Assembly: GCA_016704435.1 (NCBI GenBank)
Contig: JADJAB010000009.1
Span: forward strand, 1 to 64,000
Direction: 5' to 3'
Length of the DNA: 64,000 nt
Source of the DNA: Rhodobacter sp.
GTDB taxonomy: Bacteria; Pseudomonadota; Alphaproteobacteria; Rhodobacterales; Rhodobacteraceae
A program made the position numbers and the translations under genes. The notes beneath the pieces are model-generated. The model was not told the DNA's origin, made no database searches, and was given only the letters and a program-made list of their open reading frames with translations. Of this stretch, positions 26,015-35,049 are shown piece by piece. The stretch's first letter is position 1; each line of letters opens with the position of its first letter.

Positions 26015-26408
26015 GCGCCCCGCGCCTTCCCAAGACGCGGGGCCGAGCGCCGGCCGCAGGGGGTGCGCGGGGGGGGGCGCCGCATGGAATGACCGTCGAG
26101 TTCGAAGCGTAAGCGTTGTGGACCAGGCGGTCGGATGGTATTGGGTTCGCGCGTCGCCGCGCGGCGGAGTGGGTCCGCGTGCGGCGCTGTCGCTTGGGGC
26201 GTGGGGCTCTTTTCGGGCGGGCGGTTGCTGGAACAGGGCCCGGTCCTCGGTGTGCGGAAGTCGACATCCTCAATAGCCGCCCCGATGTGGCGCGTTTGGC
26301 TCGCAGGGGTCCGGCGGTGTCGCGCGCCTTGCGGTCGCCAGAAGGCCGAGCCATTCGGCGTGGCTCAGTCGTGGCGTCTTGCCGCAAGTCGATAAATGCC
26401 TGGCCAGC

Positions 26409-26474
26409 GGGGGGGGGGGGTTCGGAAGGGTGGGGGGGGGTGGGGGTGGGGGGGGGGGGGGGGGCGGGGCAGGC
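26409..26474. repeat. second poly-G-rich tract
   Basis: Several G runs of 8 to 20 bases are broken by single T, C or TTCGGAAG. The character and likely origin match the tract at 25793-26011. Confidence 0.85.
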
Positions 26475-26580
26475 CCTTTGGGATGGGGGGGTGGGGTGTC
26501 GCGTCGGTTTGCGCGCGTTGCGCGCCAGGGTTGTCATATTTTTGGCCATCCAGCCATAACAATAACAATCGCTTACGCGA

Positions 26581-26733
26581 TTAACTGATGAACTTGGGTT
26601 CAACGTCAAAGTCAGATGAAGCAAGTCCAGACATCGCTGCAAAAAAGTCTTGTGGCTGGATGTCGAGGTAGATGTATATGTCAGGTAGCAATGCGGCTTC
26701 ATAATTGACTGGATCGGCGCTGGGTTTGCCTAT
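26581..26733 (-). pseudogene. 3' remnant of an unidentified gene on the minus strand
   Basis: Read on the minus strand, 50 codons run to a TAA at 26581-26583: IGKPSADPVNYEAALLPDIY, then IYLDIQPQDFFAAMSGLASS, then DFDVEPKFIS. Composition is protein-like (acidic/hydrophobic alternation) and the DNA is clearly lower in GC than its surroundings. There is no start codon, and an in-frame stop lies just upstream at 26734-26736. I recognise no family. It looks like the end of a foreign or displaced gene beside the misassembled G tracts. Confidence 0.4.
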
Positions 26734-26898
26734 TCACGACAAGGCGCCAACTTCCCCCTTGCCCCCCGCGCCCATCCCCCCTATACGCAGCCATCCGCGA
26801 TTCTGGGGCTCCTCGGATTCGTCGGTTTACCATTGATCCGCCAGGTTCACGGTAACCCCAAAAGGGGCCGTCTGGCGATTGTGAAGGAGAGATTGGCG

Positions 26899-27099
26899 AT
26901 GGAAGCCAAGGAACTGAAGACCAAGACGCCCGACCAGCTGCGCGACAGCCTGGTTGCGCTGAAGAAGGAAGCGTTCAACCTGCGCTTCCAGCAGGCGACC
27001 AACCAGCTTGAGAACACCGCCCGCATGCGTGCCGTCCGCCGTGACGTCGCCCGCATCAAGACCGTTCTCGGCCAAAAAGCTGCCGAAGCTGCGAAGTAA
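26899..27099 (+). CDS. rpmC: 50S ribosomal protein L29
   Basis: 66 residues, intact. L29 lies beside L23 at the tunnel exit. The ATG at 26899 is 9 bases after GAAGGAGAG; an upstream in-frame ATG at 26833 would add a non-homologous tail. The two-helix body contains LRDSLVALKKEAFNLRFQQA and TARMRAVRRDVARIKTVL. Confidence 0.95.
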   Translation: MEAKELKTKTPDQLRDSLVALKKEAFNLRFQQATNQLENTARMRAVRRDVARIKTVLGQKAAEAAK

Positions 27100-27110
27100 G
27101 GGGAAGCACA

Positions 27111-27350
27111 ATGCCGAAACGTATCCTTCAGGGTGTGGTCACCTCGGACAAGAACGAGCAGACCATCACCGTCCTCGTCGAGCGCCGCTTCAAGCACCCG
27201 CTGCTGCAGAAGACCGTGCGGAAGTCGAAGAAATACCGTGCCCATGACGCGGAGAACAAGTTCAAGGTCGGCGACGCAGTCCGCATCGAGGAATGTGCGC
27301 CGATCTCGAAATCGAAACGCTGGACCGTGGTGACCGACGCTCAGGCGTAA
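27111..27350 (+). CDS. rpsQ: 30S ribosomal protein S17
   Basis: 79 residues, intact OB-fold protein binding the 16S 5' domain. MPKRILQGVVTSDKNEQTIT and RRFKHPLLQKTVRKSKKYRA are conserved. A 63-base spacer separates it from rplN. Confidence 0.97.
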   Translation: MPKRILQGVVTSDKNEQTITVLVERRFKHPLLQKTVRKSKKYRAHDAENKFKVGDAVRIEECAPISKSKRWTVVTDAQA

Positions 27351-27413
27351 GTCCCCGCGATCTGAACGAAACCCCGGGGCCGATGCCGGTCCCCGAAGGT
27401 CGGGAGTAGACCA

Positions 27414-27782
27414 ATGATCCAGATGCAGACGAATCTGGATGTAGCTGACAACTCCGGCGCACGCCGGGTGCAGTGCATCAAGGTTCTTGGCGGGTCGCAC
27501 CGCCGCTATGCCTCCGTTGGCGACATCATCGTGGTGTCGGTGAAGGAAGCGATTCCGAAAGGCCGCGTGAAGAAGGGCGACGTCCGCAAGGCCGTTGTCG
27601 TGCGCACCGCCAAGGAAGTCCGCCGTGAAGACGGCACCGCGATCCGCTTTGACCGCAACGCCGCCGTCATCCTGAACAACCAGGGCGAACCGGTCGGCAC
27701 CCGTATCTTCGGGCCGGTCGTGCGCGAGCTGCGGGCCAAGAACTTCATGAAGATCATCTCGCTGGCTCCGGAGGTGCTCTGA
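27414..27782 (+). CDS. rplN: 50S ribosomal protein L14
   Basis: 122 residues, intact; forms an intersubunit bridge. MIQMQTNLDVADNSGARRVQ at the start and GTRIFGPVVRELRAKNFMKI near the end are signatures. The final base of its stop is the first base of the rplX ATG. Confidence 0.98.
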   Translation: MIQMQTNLDVADNSGARRVQCIKVLGGSHRRYASVGDIIVVSVKEAIPKGRVKKGDVRKAVVVRTAKEVRREDGTAIRFDRNAAVILNNQGEPVGTRIFGPVVRELRAKNFMKIISLAPEVL

Positions 27783-28087
27783 TGGCTGCGAAACTGAAAA
27801 AAGGTGACACCGTCATCGTGCTGACCGGCAAGGACAAGGGCAAGTCGGGGGAAATCACCTCGGTCAACCCCACGGCCAACAAAGCCGTCGTCGAAGGCGT
27901 GAACACTGCCATCCGTCACACCAAGCAGTCCTCGACCTCGCAGGGTGGTCGTCTGGCGAAAGCCATGCCGATCGACCTGTCGAACCTGGCGCTGACCGAC
28001 AAGGCCGGCAAGGCAACCCGCGTCGGCTTCCGCATGGAAGGCGACAAGAAGGTGCGCTACGCCAAGACCACAGGGGAGGCGATCTGA
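27782..28087 (+). CDS. rplX: 50S ribosomal protein L24
   Basis: 101 residues, intact 50S assembly initiator. The KOW motif KKGDTVIVLTGKDKGKSGEI is at residues 6-25. The one-base overlap with both rplN and rplE shows tight translational coupling. Confidence 0.97.
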   Translation: MAAKLKKGDTVIVLTGKDKGKSGEITSVNPTANKAVVEGVNTAIRHTKQSSTSQGGRLAKAMPIDLSNLALTDKAGKATRVGFRMEGDKKVRYAKTTGEAI

Positions 28088-28647
28088 TGTTGGACGCTGC
28101 AAAATACACCCCGCGCCTGAAGGCGGATTTCGCGAACCGGATTCGCGCCGCCATCAAGGAAGAGTTCGGCTACACCAACGACATGCAGATCCCGCGTCTG
28201 GACAAGATCGTCCTGAACATGGGCGTCGGCGAGGCTGTCAAGGACACCAAGAAGGTCAAGCAGGCAGCTGAAGAGCTGACCCTGATCGCCGGCCAGAAGG
28301 CTGTCATCACCAAGGCCAAGAACTCCATCGCCGGGTTCCGGGTGCGTGAAGAGATGCCGCTGGGCTGCAAGGTCACGCTGCGCGGCGACCGGATGTACGA
28401 ATTCCTGGACCGCCTGATCAACGTGGCGCTGCCCCGCGTCCGCGACTTCCGCGGCGTCAAGGGCACCTCCTTCGACGGCCGCGGCAACTATGCCATGGGC
28501 CTGAAGGAGCACATCGTCTTCCCGGAAATCGACTTCGACAAGGTCGACGAAGTCCTGGGCATGGACATCATCATCTGCACCACCGCGAAGACCGATGCGG
28601 AAGCCAAGGCGCTGTTGAAGCTGTTCAACATGCCCTTCAATTCCTGA
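28087..28647 (+). CDS. rplE: 50S ribosomal protein L5
   Basis: 186 residues, intact; binds 5S rRNA and contacts P-site tRNA. PRLDKIVLNMGVGEAVKDTK and the loop GFRVREEMPLGCKVTLRGDR are conserved. Confidence 0.98.
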   Translation: MLDAAKYTPRLKADFANRIRAAIKEEFGYTNDMQIPRLDKIVLNMGVGEAVKDTKKVKQAAEELTLIAGQKAVITKAKNSIAGFRVREEMPLGCKVTLRGDRMYEFLDRLINVALPRVRDFRGVKGTSFDGRGNYAMGLKEHIVFPEIDFDKVDEVLGMDIIICTTAKTDAEAKALLKLFNMPFNS

Positions 28648-28665
28648 TCGCGAGGAACCGATACA

Positions 28666-28971
28666 ATGGCAAAGAAATCCATGGTGAACCGCGAAGTGAA
28701 GCGCGCCAAGCTGGTGAAGCAGCACGCTTCCAAGCGGGCCGCGCTGAAAGCGGTGATCTACGACCAGACCAAGCCGATCGAAGAGCGCTTCAAGGCGACT
28801 CACAAACTGGCTGAGCTGCCCCGCAACTCGTCGGCGACGCGGATCCACAACCGCTGCCAGCTGACGGGCCGTCCGCATGCGTATTATCGCAAGCTGAAAC
28901 TCTCGCGCATCATGCTGCGTGACCTGGCCTCGTTCGGCCAGATCCCCGGCATGGTCAAGTCCAGCTGGTAA
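28666..28971 (+). CDS. rpsN: 30S ribosomal protein S14 (long, zinc-free form)
   Basis: 101 residues, intact. This is the zinc-independent type, lacking the paired CxxC motifs; RCQLTGRPHAYYRKLKLSRI is the signature. AGGAACC lies 9-15 bases before the ATG. Confidence 0.97.
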   Translation: MAKKSMVNREVKRAKLVKQHASKRAALKAVIYDQTKPIEERFKATHKLAELPRNSSATRIHNRCQLTGRPHAYYRKLKLSRIMLRDLASFGQIPGMVKSSW

Positions 28972-28983
28972 GGAGGACCGGAT

Positions 28984-29382
28984 ATGTCGATGAACGATCC
29001 TCTTGGCGACATGCTGACCCGCATCCGCAACGCGCAGATGCGCGGCAAGTCCACCGTGATGACGCCGGCCTCGACGCTGCGCGCCAGCGTGCTGGATGTG
29101 CTGCTGTCGGAAGGCTATATCCGCGGCTACGAAAAGGCCCCCACCGATAACGGTCAGGGCGAATTCACCATCAGCCTCAAGTACTACGAGGGCGAGCCGG
29201 TGATCCGCGAAGTCAAGCGCGTGTCCAAGCCCGGTCGCCGGGTCTATGTGGGCGTCAAGGATGTGCCTTCGGTCCGCAATGGCCTGGGCGTATCTATCGT
29301 GTCCACGCCGAAGGGCGTGATGTCGGATGCAAATGCGCGCGCGGCCAATGTTGGCGGCGAAGTGCTTTGCACCGTATTCTGA
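28984..29382 (+). CDS. rpsH: 30S ribosomal protein S8
   Basis: 132 residues, intact; binds the 16S central domain and in other proteobacteria represses the spc operon. MNDPLGDMLTRIRNAQMRGK and the C-terminal STPKGVMSDANARAANVGGE are conserved. Confidence 0.97.
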   Translation: MSMNDPLGDMLTRIRNAQMRGKSTVMTPASTLRASVLDVLLSEGYIRGYEKAPTDNGQGEFTISLKYYEGEPVIREVKRVSKPGRRVYVGVKDVPSVRNGLGVSIVSTPKGVMSDANARAANVGGEVLCTVF

Positions 29383-29392
29383 GGAGGGTGGA

Positions 29393-29926
29393 ATGTCTCG
29401 TATCGGCAAGAAACCCGTCGACCTGGTGAAGGGCGTCAGCGCCTCGATCTCGGGTCAGACCATCGAAGTGAAGGGCCCGAAAGGCATCCGCACTTTCACC
29501 GCAGGCGACGACGTGACGCTGACCATCGAGGGCGAGACCATCAAGGTCGCCCCTCGTGGCCTGTCGAAGCGCGCACGCCAGCAGTGGGGCATGTCGCGTT
29601 CGATGATCCAGAACCTCGTCACCGGGGTTTCCACCGGCTTCAGGTCGGAAATGGAAATCCAGGGCGTCGGCTACCGCGCCGCCGCCAACGGCAATGTGCT
29701 GAAGCTGTCCGTGGGCTACAGCCACGAAGTGAATTTCGAAGTGCCGAAGGGCGTGACCGTCGCGACCCCGAAGCCAACCGAAATCGTCGTGGAAGGCATC
29801 GACCAGCAACTGGTCGGCCAGGTCGCCGCGAACATCCGCGAGTGGAAGAAGCCGGAGCCCTACAAGGGCAAGGGCATCCGCTACAAGGATGAGTACATCT
29901 TCCGCAAGGAAGGCAAGAAGAAGTAA
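29393..29926 (+). CDS. rplF: 50S ribosomal protein L6
   Basis: 177 residues, intact. The ATG at 29393 follows GAGGAGGGTG; upstream in-frame extension enters rpsH and is not used. MSRIGKKPVDLVKGVSASIS and the C-terminal signature EPYKGKGIRYKDEYIFRKEG are characteristic. Confidence 0.97.
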   Translation: MSRIGKKPVDLVKGVSASISGQTIEVKGPKGIRTFTAGDDVTLTIEGETIKVAPRGLSKRARQQWGMSRSMIQNLVTGVSTGFRSEMEIQGVGYRAAANGNVLKLSVGYSHEVNFEVPKGVTVATPKPTEIVVEGIDQQLVGQVAANIREWKKPEPYKGKGIRYKDEYIFRKEGKKK

Positions 29927-29937
29927 GGGGCGCAATC

Positions 29938-30297
29938 ATGGCGAACACGAAAAGAGATCTGTTCCTCAAGCGCCGCCTGCGCGTCCGGAACAAAATCAAG
30001 GCGACCTCGCATGGCCGTCTGCGGCTGTCTGTCCACCGCTCGTCCAAGAACATCTCGGTCCAGCTGATCGACGATGTGAAGGGCGTGACTGTTGCTGCCG
30101 CCTCGACGCTGGAGAAATCCTTTGGCGTGGTCGGCAAGAACAACGTCGAAGCGGCGGCCAAGATCGGCGCAGCGATTGCCGAGCGGGCAAAGAAGGCTGG
30201 CGTCGAAGAATGCTACTTCGACCGCGGCGGTTTCCTCTTCCACGGCAAGATCAAGGCTTTGGCCGATGCTGCGCGTGAAGGTGGGTTGAAGTTCTAA
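29938..30297 (+). CDS. rplR: 50S ribosomal protein L18
   Basis: 119 residues, intact; carries 5S rRNA into the 50S subunit. RLRLSVHRSSKNISVQLIDD and the C-terminal FDRGGFLFHGKIKALADAAR are conserved. Confidence 0.97.
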   Translation: MANTKRDLFLKRRLRVRNKIKATSHGRLRLSVHRSSKNISVQLIDDVKGVTVAAASTLEKSFGVVGKNNVEAAAKIGAAIAERAKKAGVEECYFDRGGFLFHGKIKALADAAREGGLKF

Positions 30298-30304
30298 AAA
30301 CGGC

Positions 30305-30324
30305 GGGGGACGTTTGCGTCCCCC
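30305..30324 (+). other. hairpin between rplR and rpsE
   Basis: A perfect 8-bp stem (GGGGGACG / CGTCCCCC) with a TTTG loop lies in the 120-base rplR-rpsE gap, followed by further G/C repeats and no T-run. In most genomes these two genes are almost contiguous, so the spacer itself is notable. Confidence 0.4.
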
Positions 30325-30417
30325 CGATGATCCGGGGGCCGGGGTCTTTGACCCGCATCGCCCACCAGGATTGGTTCAAACGGCGCGGGCTGCGCGCCAC
30401 CATGTAAGGAATGCCTT

Positions 30418-30990
30418 ATGGCAGAACGTGACAATCGTCGGGACAACCGTGGCGGCGACCGCCGTGACCGGGCCGAGGAAACACCGGAATTCGCCGACCG
30501 TCTGGTGGCGATCAACCGGGTGTCGAAAACCGTCAAGGGCGGCAAGCGCTTTGGCTTTGCAGCCCTCGTGGTGGTCGGCGACCAGCGCGGCCGTGTCGGC
30601 TTTGGCAAGGGCAAGGCGAAAGAAGTGCCGGAGGCTATCCGCAAGGCCACCGAGCAGGCCAAGCGGCAGCTGATCCGCGTGCCGTTGAAGGACGCGCGCA
30701 CGCTGCATCACGACATCGAAGGCCGCCATGGCGCGGGCAAGGTGGTGATGCGCACGGCCACGGCCGGTACCGGCATCATCGCCGGCGGTCCGATGCGTGC
30801 GGTGTTCGAGATGCTGGGCGTCCAGGACGTGGTCGCCAAGTCGATCGGCACGCAGAACCCCTACAACATGATCCGCGCGACCATCGACGGGTTGAAATCG
30901 GAAACCTCGCCCCGTCAGGTTGCGGCCCGCCGCAACAAGAAGGTGGCCGAGATCCTGAAAAAGCCCGAAGCTGAAGCAGTGGAGGCCTGA
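30418..30990 (+). CDS. rpsE: 30S ribosomal protein S5
   Basis: 190 residues, intact; acts in mRNA helicase function and decoding fidelity. VVVGDQRGRVGFGKGKAKEV and the region ATAGTGIIAGGPMRAVFEML are signatures. rpmD starts 5 bases after the stop. Confidence 0.97.
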   Translation: MAERDNRRDNRGGDRRDRAEETPEFADRLVAINRVSKTVKGGKRFGFAALVVVGDQRGRVGFGKGKAKEVPEAIRKATEQAKRQLIRVPLKDARTLHHDIEGRHGAGKVVMRTATAGTGIIAGGPMRAVFEMLGVQDVVAKSIGTQNPYNMIRATIDGLKSETSPRQVAARRNKKVAEILKKPEAEAVEA

Positions 30991-30995
30991 TCGAA

Positions 30996-31187
30996 ATGGC
31001 AAAGAAAACCATTGTTGTGAAGCAGATCCGCTCGGCTGCCCGCCGCCCGGCTGTGCAGACCGCGACCCTGAAAGGTCTGGGCCTGAACAAGATGAACCGC
31101 ACCCGCGAGCTGGAAGATACCCCTTCCGTCCGCGGCATGGTGAACTCGATCAGCCACCTCGTCGAGATCATCGAAGAGCGCGGCTAA
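30996..31187 (+). CDS. rpmD: 50S ribosomal protein L30
   Basis: 63 residues, intact. KTIVVKQIRSAARRPAVQTA then TLKGLGLNKMNRTRELEDTP is typical. It is the last ribosomal gene of the window: rplO and secY, which usually follow, are absent and a terminator is found instead. Confidence 0.96.
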   Translation: MAKKTIVVKQIRSAARRPAVQTATLKGLGLNKMNRTRELEDTPSVRGMVNSISHLVEIIEERG

Positions 31188-31219
31188 GGATCAGGGTCGG
31201 CGTGACCCCAGACCTACGG

Positions 31220-31253
31220 GCGCCCCTGCGGAAACGCGGGGGCGCTTTGCTTT
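31220..31253 (+). terminator. Rho-independent terminator after rpmD
   Basis: An 11-bp stem with a GAAA loop (arms GCGCCCCTGCG / CGCGGGGGCGC) is followed by TTTGCTTT. The architecture and loop match the terminator after rplP at 24897. It lies between convergent genes. Confidence 0.75.
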
Positions 31254-31257
31254 GGCT

Positions 31258-31611
31258 TCACGGGGTGGGGCAGGAGATCGGCAGAAATGTGGTCGACATC
31301 CCCTCCAGCGCGACAATCAGGGCCAAGGAGTCCGCCAGCGCCACATCGGCGGCACTTTCCGGACAGGCGTCGCGTGGCGCCTCACAACCAGACGCTATGA
31401 AAGCCTCGACCTTGCTGCGGAATGCGAGGCTTGGGGCTTTCGAACCCTGGGCTGGCGTGGCGGCCTGCCAGGCCTCGGCAAAGGTCGCGCATTTGCGTTC
31501 GGCCCAGGTTTCGGCGGCTGAATGGCTGGCCGAGAAGCACAGCGCCATGGCAAGAAAGGCGCGCTTGTAGGACGCCGCTGCCCTTCCCGCCCAGATCACG
31601 GCGCGCCCCAA
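31258..31611 (-). CDS. small secreted Cys-containing protein of unknown function
   Basis: 117 residues. A signal peptide is visible (basic start MGRAVIWAGRAAASYKR, hydrophobic AFLAMALCFSA, likely cleavage after SHSAA). The mature part, ETWAERKCATFAEAWQAATP onward, has four Cys that could form two disulfides (ERKC, ASGCEAPRDAC, PISC). It overlaps the zapE stop by 16 bases and probably follows it in one transcript. I know no function; a periplasmic location is inferred. Confidence 0.6.
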   Translation of the reverse strand: MGRAVIWAGRAAASYKRAFLAMALCFSASHSAAETWAERKCATFAEAWQAATPAQGSKAPSLAFRSKVEAFIASGCEAPRDACPESAADVALADSLALIVALEGMSTTFLPISCPTP

Positions 31612-32678
31612 TCCGCTGCCTGCATTTCCCGCAACCGGCTGGCGGTGCGTTCGAATTCGAACGATCCGGTGCCTTCGAGGTAGAGCCGTTCCGGCTCATC
31701 TGCCGCCGAGCAGATCAGCCGGACGCGGGCTTCGTAAAGTGCGTCGATCAGGATAACGAAGCGCTTCGCCTCGTTGTAGTTGGCGGCGGAAAGCTGGGGG
31801 ATGTCTTCCAGGATCAAAACCCGGCAGGCCTGTGCGATGGCCAGGTAGTCGGCGGCCCCCAGGGGTTTTGCGCAAAGCTCCCAGAACGACGCGCGTCCAA
31901 CGCCGGAGGCAAAGCGGGGCAGTTCCACCTCGCGGCCGTTCACCGGCAGGCAAAGCGGCTCTCCCTCCGCGCCGCCGGTCAGGTCCTCCCAGATGGCTGC
32001 AATCTGTTCGCGGGCGCGACCGGCGGGGTGGAAATAGACCTGCGTGCCCTGCAGGCGGTGCTGGCGGTAATCGGTCGGGCTTTCCAGCTCATGCAATGCC
32101 AGCCTTTCGCGCAGCATCTGAATGAACGGCAGGAAGATCGCGCGGTTCAGCCCGTCCTTGTACAGATCCTCTGGCGGGCGGTTCGAGGTGGTGACGATCA
32201 CCACGCCCGCCGCGAACAGCTTTTCAAACAGCCGCCCGACGATCATCGCATCGGTGATGTCGGTGACCTGCATTTCGTCAAAGGCCAGAAGGCGGGTGTC
32301 GCGCAGGATACGCTCGGCCACCGGGGCCAGCGCATCCTCGACACCCTGCTTGCGGGCCATGTGCATGCTGCGATGCACCTCTTGCATGAAGGCGTGGAAA
32401 TGCACGCGTCTCTTGGCAGCGATTTCAGTTGCCTGGAAGAACAGGTCCATCAGCATCGACTTGCCGCGCCCCACGCCGCCCCAAAGATAGACCCCCGGCG
32501 GAGGCATCGCGGGCCGTGCGAACAGACCGGCGAACAGGCCCACCTTGCGGGTGGCATTCTCTTCCAGCCAGAGCCGCAGCGCCTCCAGCAACGGCAGAAC
32601 CGCGTGCTGCGCCGGATCGGCGCGCAGAGAGCCTGCATGCACGCGGGCATCGTAGATCTGAGTCAGGGTCTGTCGCAT
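31596..32678 (-). CDS. zapE: AFG1/ZapE-family AAA+ ATPase
   Basis: 360 residues from the preferred ATG at 32678 (MRQTLTQIYDARVHAGSLRA); an ATG 11 codons upstream is also in frame. Walker A is WGGVGRGKSMLMD at about residues 66-78, Walker B LLAFDEMQVTD, and sensor region VVIVTTSNRPPEDLYKDGLN. Bacterial ZapE associates with the division ring and membrane protein quality control; mitochondrial AFG1 is the relative. In alphaproteobacteria it often sits near TCA-cycle genes, not seen here. Confidence 0.93.
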   Translation of the reverse strand: MRQTLTQIYDARVHAGSLRADPAQHAVLPLLEALRLWLEENATRKVGLFAGLFARPAMPPPGVYLWGGVGRGKSMLMDLFFQATEIAAKRRVHFHAFMQEVHRSMHMARKQGVEDALAPVAERILRDTRLLAFDEMQVTDITDAMIVGRLFEKLFAAGVVIVTTSNRPPEDLYKDGLNRAIFLPFIQMLRERLALHELESPTDYRQHRLQGTQVYFHPAGRAREQIAAIWEDLTGGAEGEPLCLPVNGREVELPRFASGVGRASFWELCAKPLGAADYLAIAQACRVLILEDIPQLSAANYNEAKRFVILIDALYEARVRLICSAADEPERLYLEGTGSFEFERTASRLREMQAADWGAP

Positions 32679-32884
32679 CGCGGCGTCTTGCAGTCCTTCC
32701 TGCGGCTGCAAGGCGGCGCTTGCCCGGCGTTCGCGTCAGAAAAGCACAATCCACCCCTGCGCCGGAAGGGGCAAAGAACGGTTCTCGCGGTCTTTAGAAT
32801 TTTCTGCATCCTTCCGCCGCTAATTCTTTTTCAACAGCTGGCGCGGAAGGTGGGCGCCAAATCGGTTCGCGGAGTCAAGCCCAG

Positions 32885-34819
32885 ATGAATGCCCTGAAAT
32901 CCTTCCGTCTCACGACCAAGCTCAACCTGATGAGCTTGGCGATGTTTGTCGTGCTGTGCGGTGTGGCAATGTACATGGCCAGCGCAGCGCTGAAACAGAT
33001 GATGATCACCCAGTTTGACGAGGCGGCAGAGATCGCCGGGCGAGTCGCCGCCGAGTTTACTGCAGACCACACTGACGATCTGACCTTCACAATCGACCAG
33101 GACGGCGAAGTGGTGAAGGCGACGTGGGCGAATATCCCCGACTTCAACTCGCATCAGTTGGTGGATGAGATCACCCAGTTGACCGGCGCCTCTGTCAGCG
33201 TGTTCCGCTGGGACGCAGGCCGCAACGATTTCGTCCGTGTGACGACAAGCCTGAAGGACGGATCGGGGCAACGTCCGATCGGGACCTGGCTCGGCACTGA
33301 ATTCGAGGGGCGTGAGCAACTTCTGGCTGGGAAGGCCTTTATCGGCGAGGTGGAATTGTTCGGCAACCTCTACCGGATCAACAATTTGCCGCTCGTGGAC
33401 GCCAAAGGCGGGATCAGCGGCCTGTTGGCCATCTCTGTGCCGAAGTCTGCAATGCTCGAAATGCTGAGCTTCGCGGAGCTGCGCATCGCTCTGGCGCTGC
33501 TGATCACGGCGGCCATTGGCGCCGGGTTGCTGGCATTCGGCAACCGGTTGTTGCTGCAGGCGCTGCCAGGCTTGCGGCAGGTGATGGACCGCATCCGCGC
33601 CGGCGAACTGGGCGGCGATATTCCGGCCATCGACCGCAAGGATGAAATCGGCGGTTTTGCCCGTGGCATCAATGCCTGGCGGACCTCGATCCTGGAAACC
33701 CAGGCACTGGCGGAACAGGACAAGCTGCGCGAGGCCGAGCAGGCCCGCGTGGTGGGCGACCTGACCACAAGCCTGTCCCGCCTCGCGGCGCTGGACCTGA
33801 CGGTCAGCATCGACAGTCCGGCCTCCGACCCCTTCCCCGAGCGGTATCAGGAGCTGCGGCAGAACTTCAACGGCGTGGTGACGACGCTGGCGTCCACGAT
33901 CGAGATGATCCGCAGCACGGCGCGTTCCATCGACAGCGGCGCGACCGAGTTCAATTCCATCGCGCAGGACATGTCGAACCGGACCGAGACCCAGGCCGCG
34001 ACGCTGGAAGAAACCGCGGCCGCACTGGATGAGTTGACAGCCAGCGTGCAATCCACCGCCGGCAATGCCGCCGACGCCGACCGCGCGATGACCGAGAACG
34101 GGCGGCAGGCCGAAGAGGGTGGCCAGGTGGTGCGCCGCGCGATCACGGCGATGGAGGCGATCGAACAATCCTCGCGCCAGATCACCCGGATCACCGATGT
34201 GATCGACGACATTGCGTTCCAGACCAACCTTCTGGCACTGAATGCGGGCGTCGAGGCCGCGCGGGCGGGCGATGCGGGCAAGGGCTTTGCCGTCGTTGCC
34301 TCGGAAGTGCGCTCGCTGGCGCAACGGGCGTCGGAATCGGCCAAGGAAATCAAGCGCCTGATCAGCCAGTCGTCCGAGCAGGTCGAGAACGGCTCGACCC
34401 TTGTCCATGCCACCGGACAGGCACTGGACGACATGATCGCACGGATCGGCAGTGTCACCACGCTGATCGCCGATATTGCCAATTCGGCGCGAGAGCAGTC
34501 GCTTGGCCTTTCGGAGATCAACACCGGGGTGAAGCAACTGGACGAAGTGACCCAGCGCAACGCTGCTGTCGTTGTGCAATCCACCACCTCTTCCGAAGCT
34601 TTGCACAATGACGCGCTGCGGCTGTCGGAAGGGTTGGCGCAGTTCCGCCTCGACGCCAGCCCGAAGGCCATGCCGGCACGGGGCAACACGATGACACGGA
34701 TGGCCGCTGCGCCTGCGTTCTCGCCCGTGGCCGCGCTGGTGGTACCAGAGGCTCCGGCCCAGGTCGTCAAGCGCACCGGGACGGATGGCGGCTCGATGGC
34801 GCAATGGGAGGATTTCTGA
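32885..34819 (+). CDS. methyl-accepting chemotaxis protein with periplasmic sensor domain
   Basis: 644 residues. Membrane segment 1 is at about residues 14-36, a periplasmic Cache-like domain covers about 40-192, segment 2 is about 196-220, then HAMP (RIRAGELGGDIPAIDRKDEI region) and a long coiled-coil signalling domain. The hairpin tip, DDIAFQTNLLALNAGVEAA, begins near residue 440 and contacts CheA/CheW. The C-terminus ends QWEDF, matching the xWxxF docking pentapeptide for CheR/CheB (NWETF in E. coli). The ligand is unknown. It lies divergent from zapE. Confidence 0.92.
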   Translation: MNALKSFRLTTKLNLMSLAMFVVLCGVAMYMASAALKQMMITQFDEAAEIAGRVAAEFTADHTDDLTFTIDQDGEVVKATWANIPDFNSHQLVDEITQLTGASVSVFRWDAGRNDFVRVTTSLKDGSGQRPIGTWLGTEFEGREQLLAGKAFIGEVELFGNLYRINNLPLVDAKGGISGLLAISVPKSAMLEMLSFAELRIALALLITAAIGAGLLAFGNRLLLQALPGLRQVMDRIRAGELGGDIPAIDRKDEIGGFARGINAWRTSILETQALAEQDKLREAEQARVVGDLTTSLSRLAALDLTVSIDSPASDPFPERYQELRQNFNGVVTTLASTIEMIRSTARSIDSGATEFNSIAQDMSNRTETQAATLEETAAALDELTASVQSTAGNAADADRAMTENGRQAEEGGQVVRRAITAMEAIEQSSRQITRITDVIDDIAFQTNLLALNAGVEAARAGDAGKGFAVVASEVRSLAQRASESAKEIKRLISQSSEQVENGSTLVHATGQALDDMIARIGSVTTLIADIANSAREQSLGLSEINTGVKQLDEVTQRNAAVVVQSTTSSEALHNDALRLSEGLAQFRLDASPKAMPARGNTMTRMAAAPAFSPVAALVVPEAPAQVVKRTGTDGGSMAQWEDF

Positions 34820-35049
34820 GCGGGCACTCCCGCGCGGAACCGGCGGCTGCTGCCCGCGGGGCGGCGACCGTTTGCCATTGACCGCACGCCACCACCGGGC
34901 CAACGCTTCAAGCCTGAAGGATATTGCTTGCAATGCCCCTGTGCCGGGGCAAGATACGTCCATGACCCGCTTACCGTCCCATATCGCCAATTGGCGCCCC
35001 GGCTTGCCCTGCCCGTGTCTATGGCCCGTGCGGTCTCAGGAGTAAGCAG

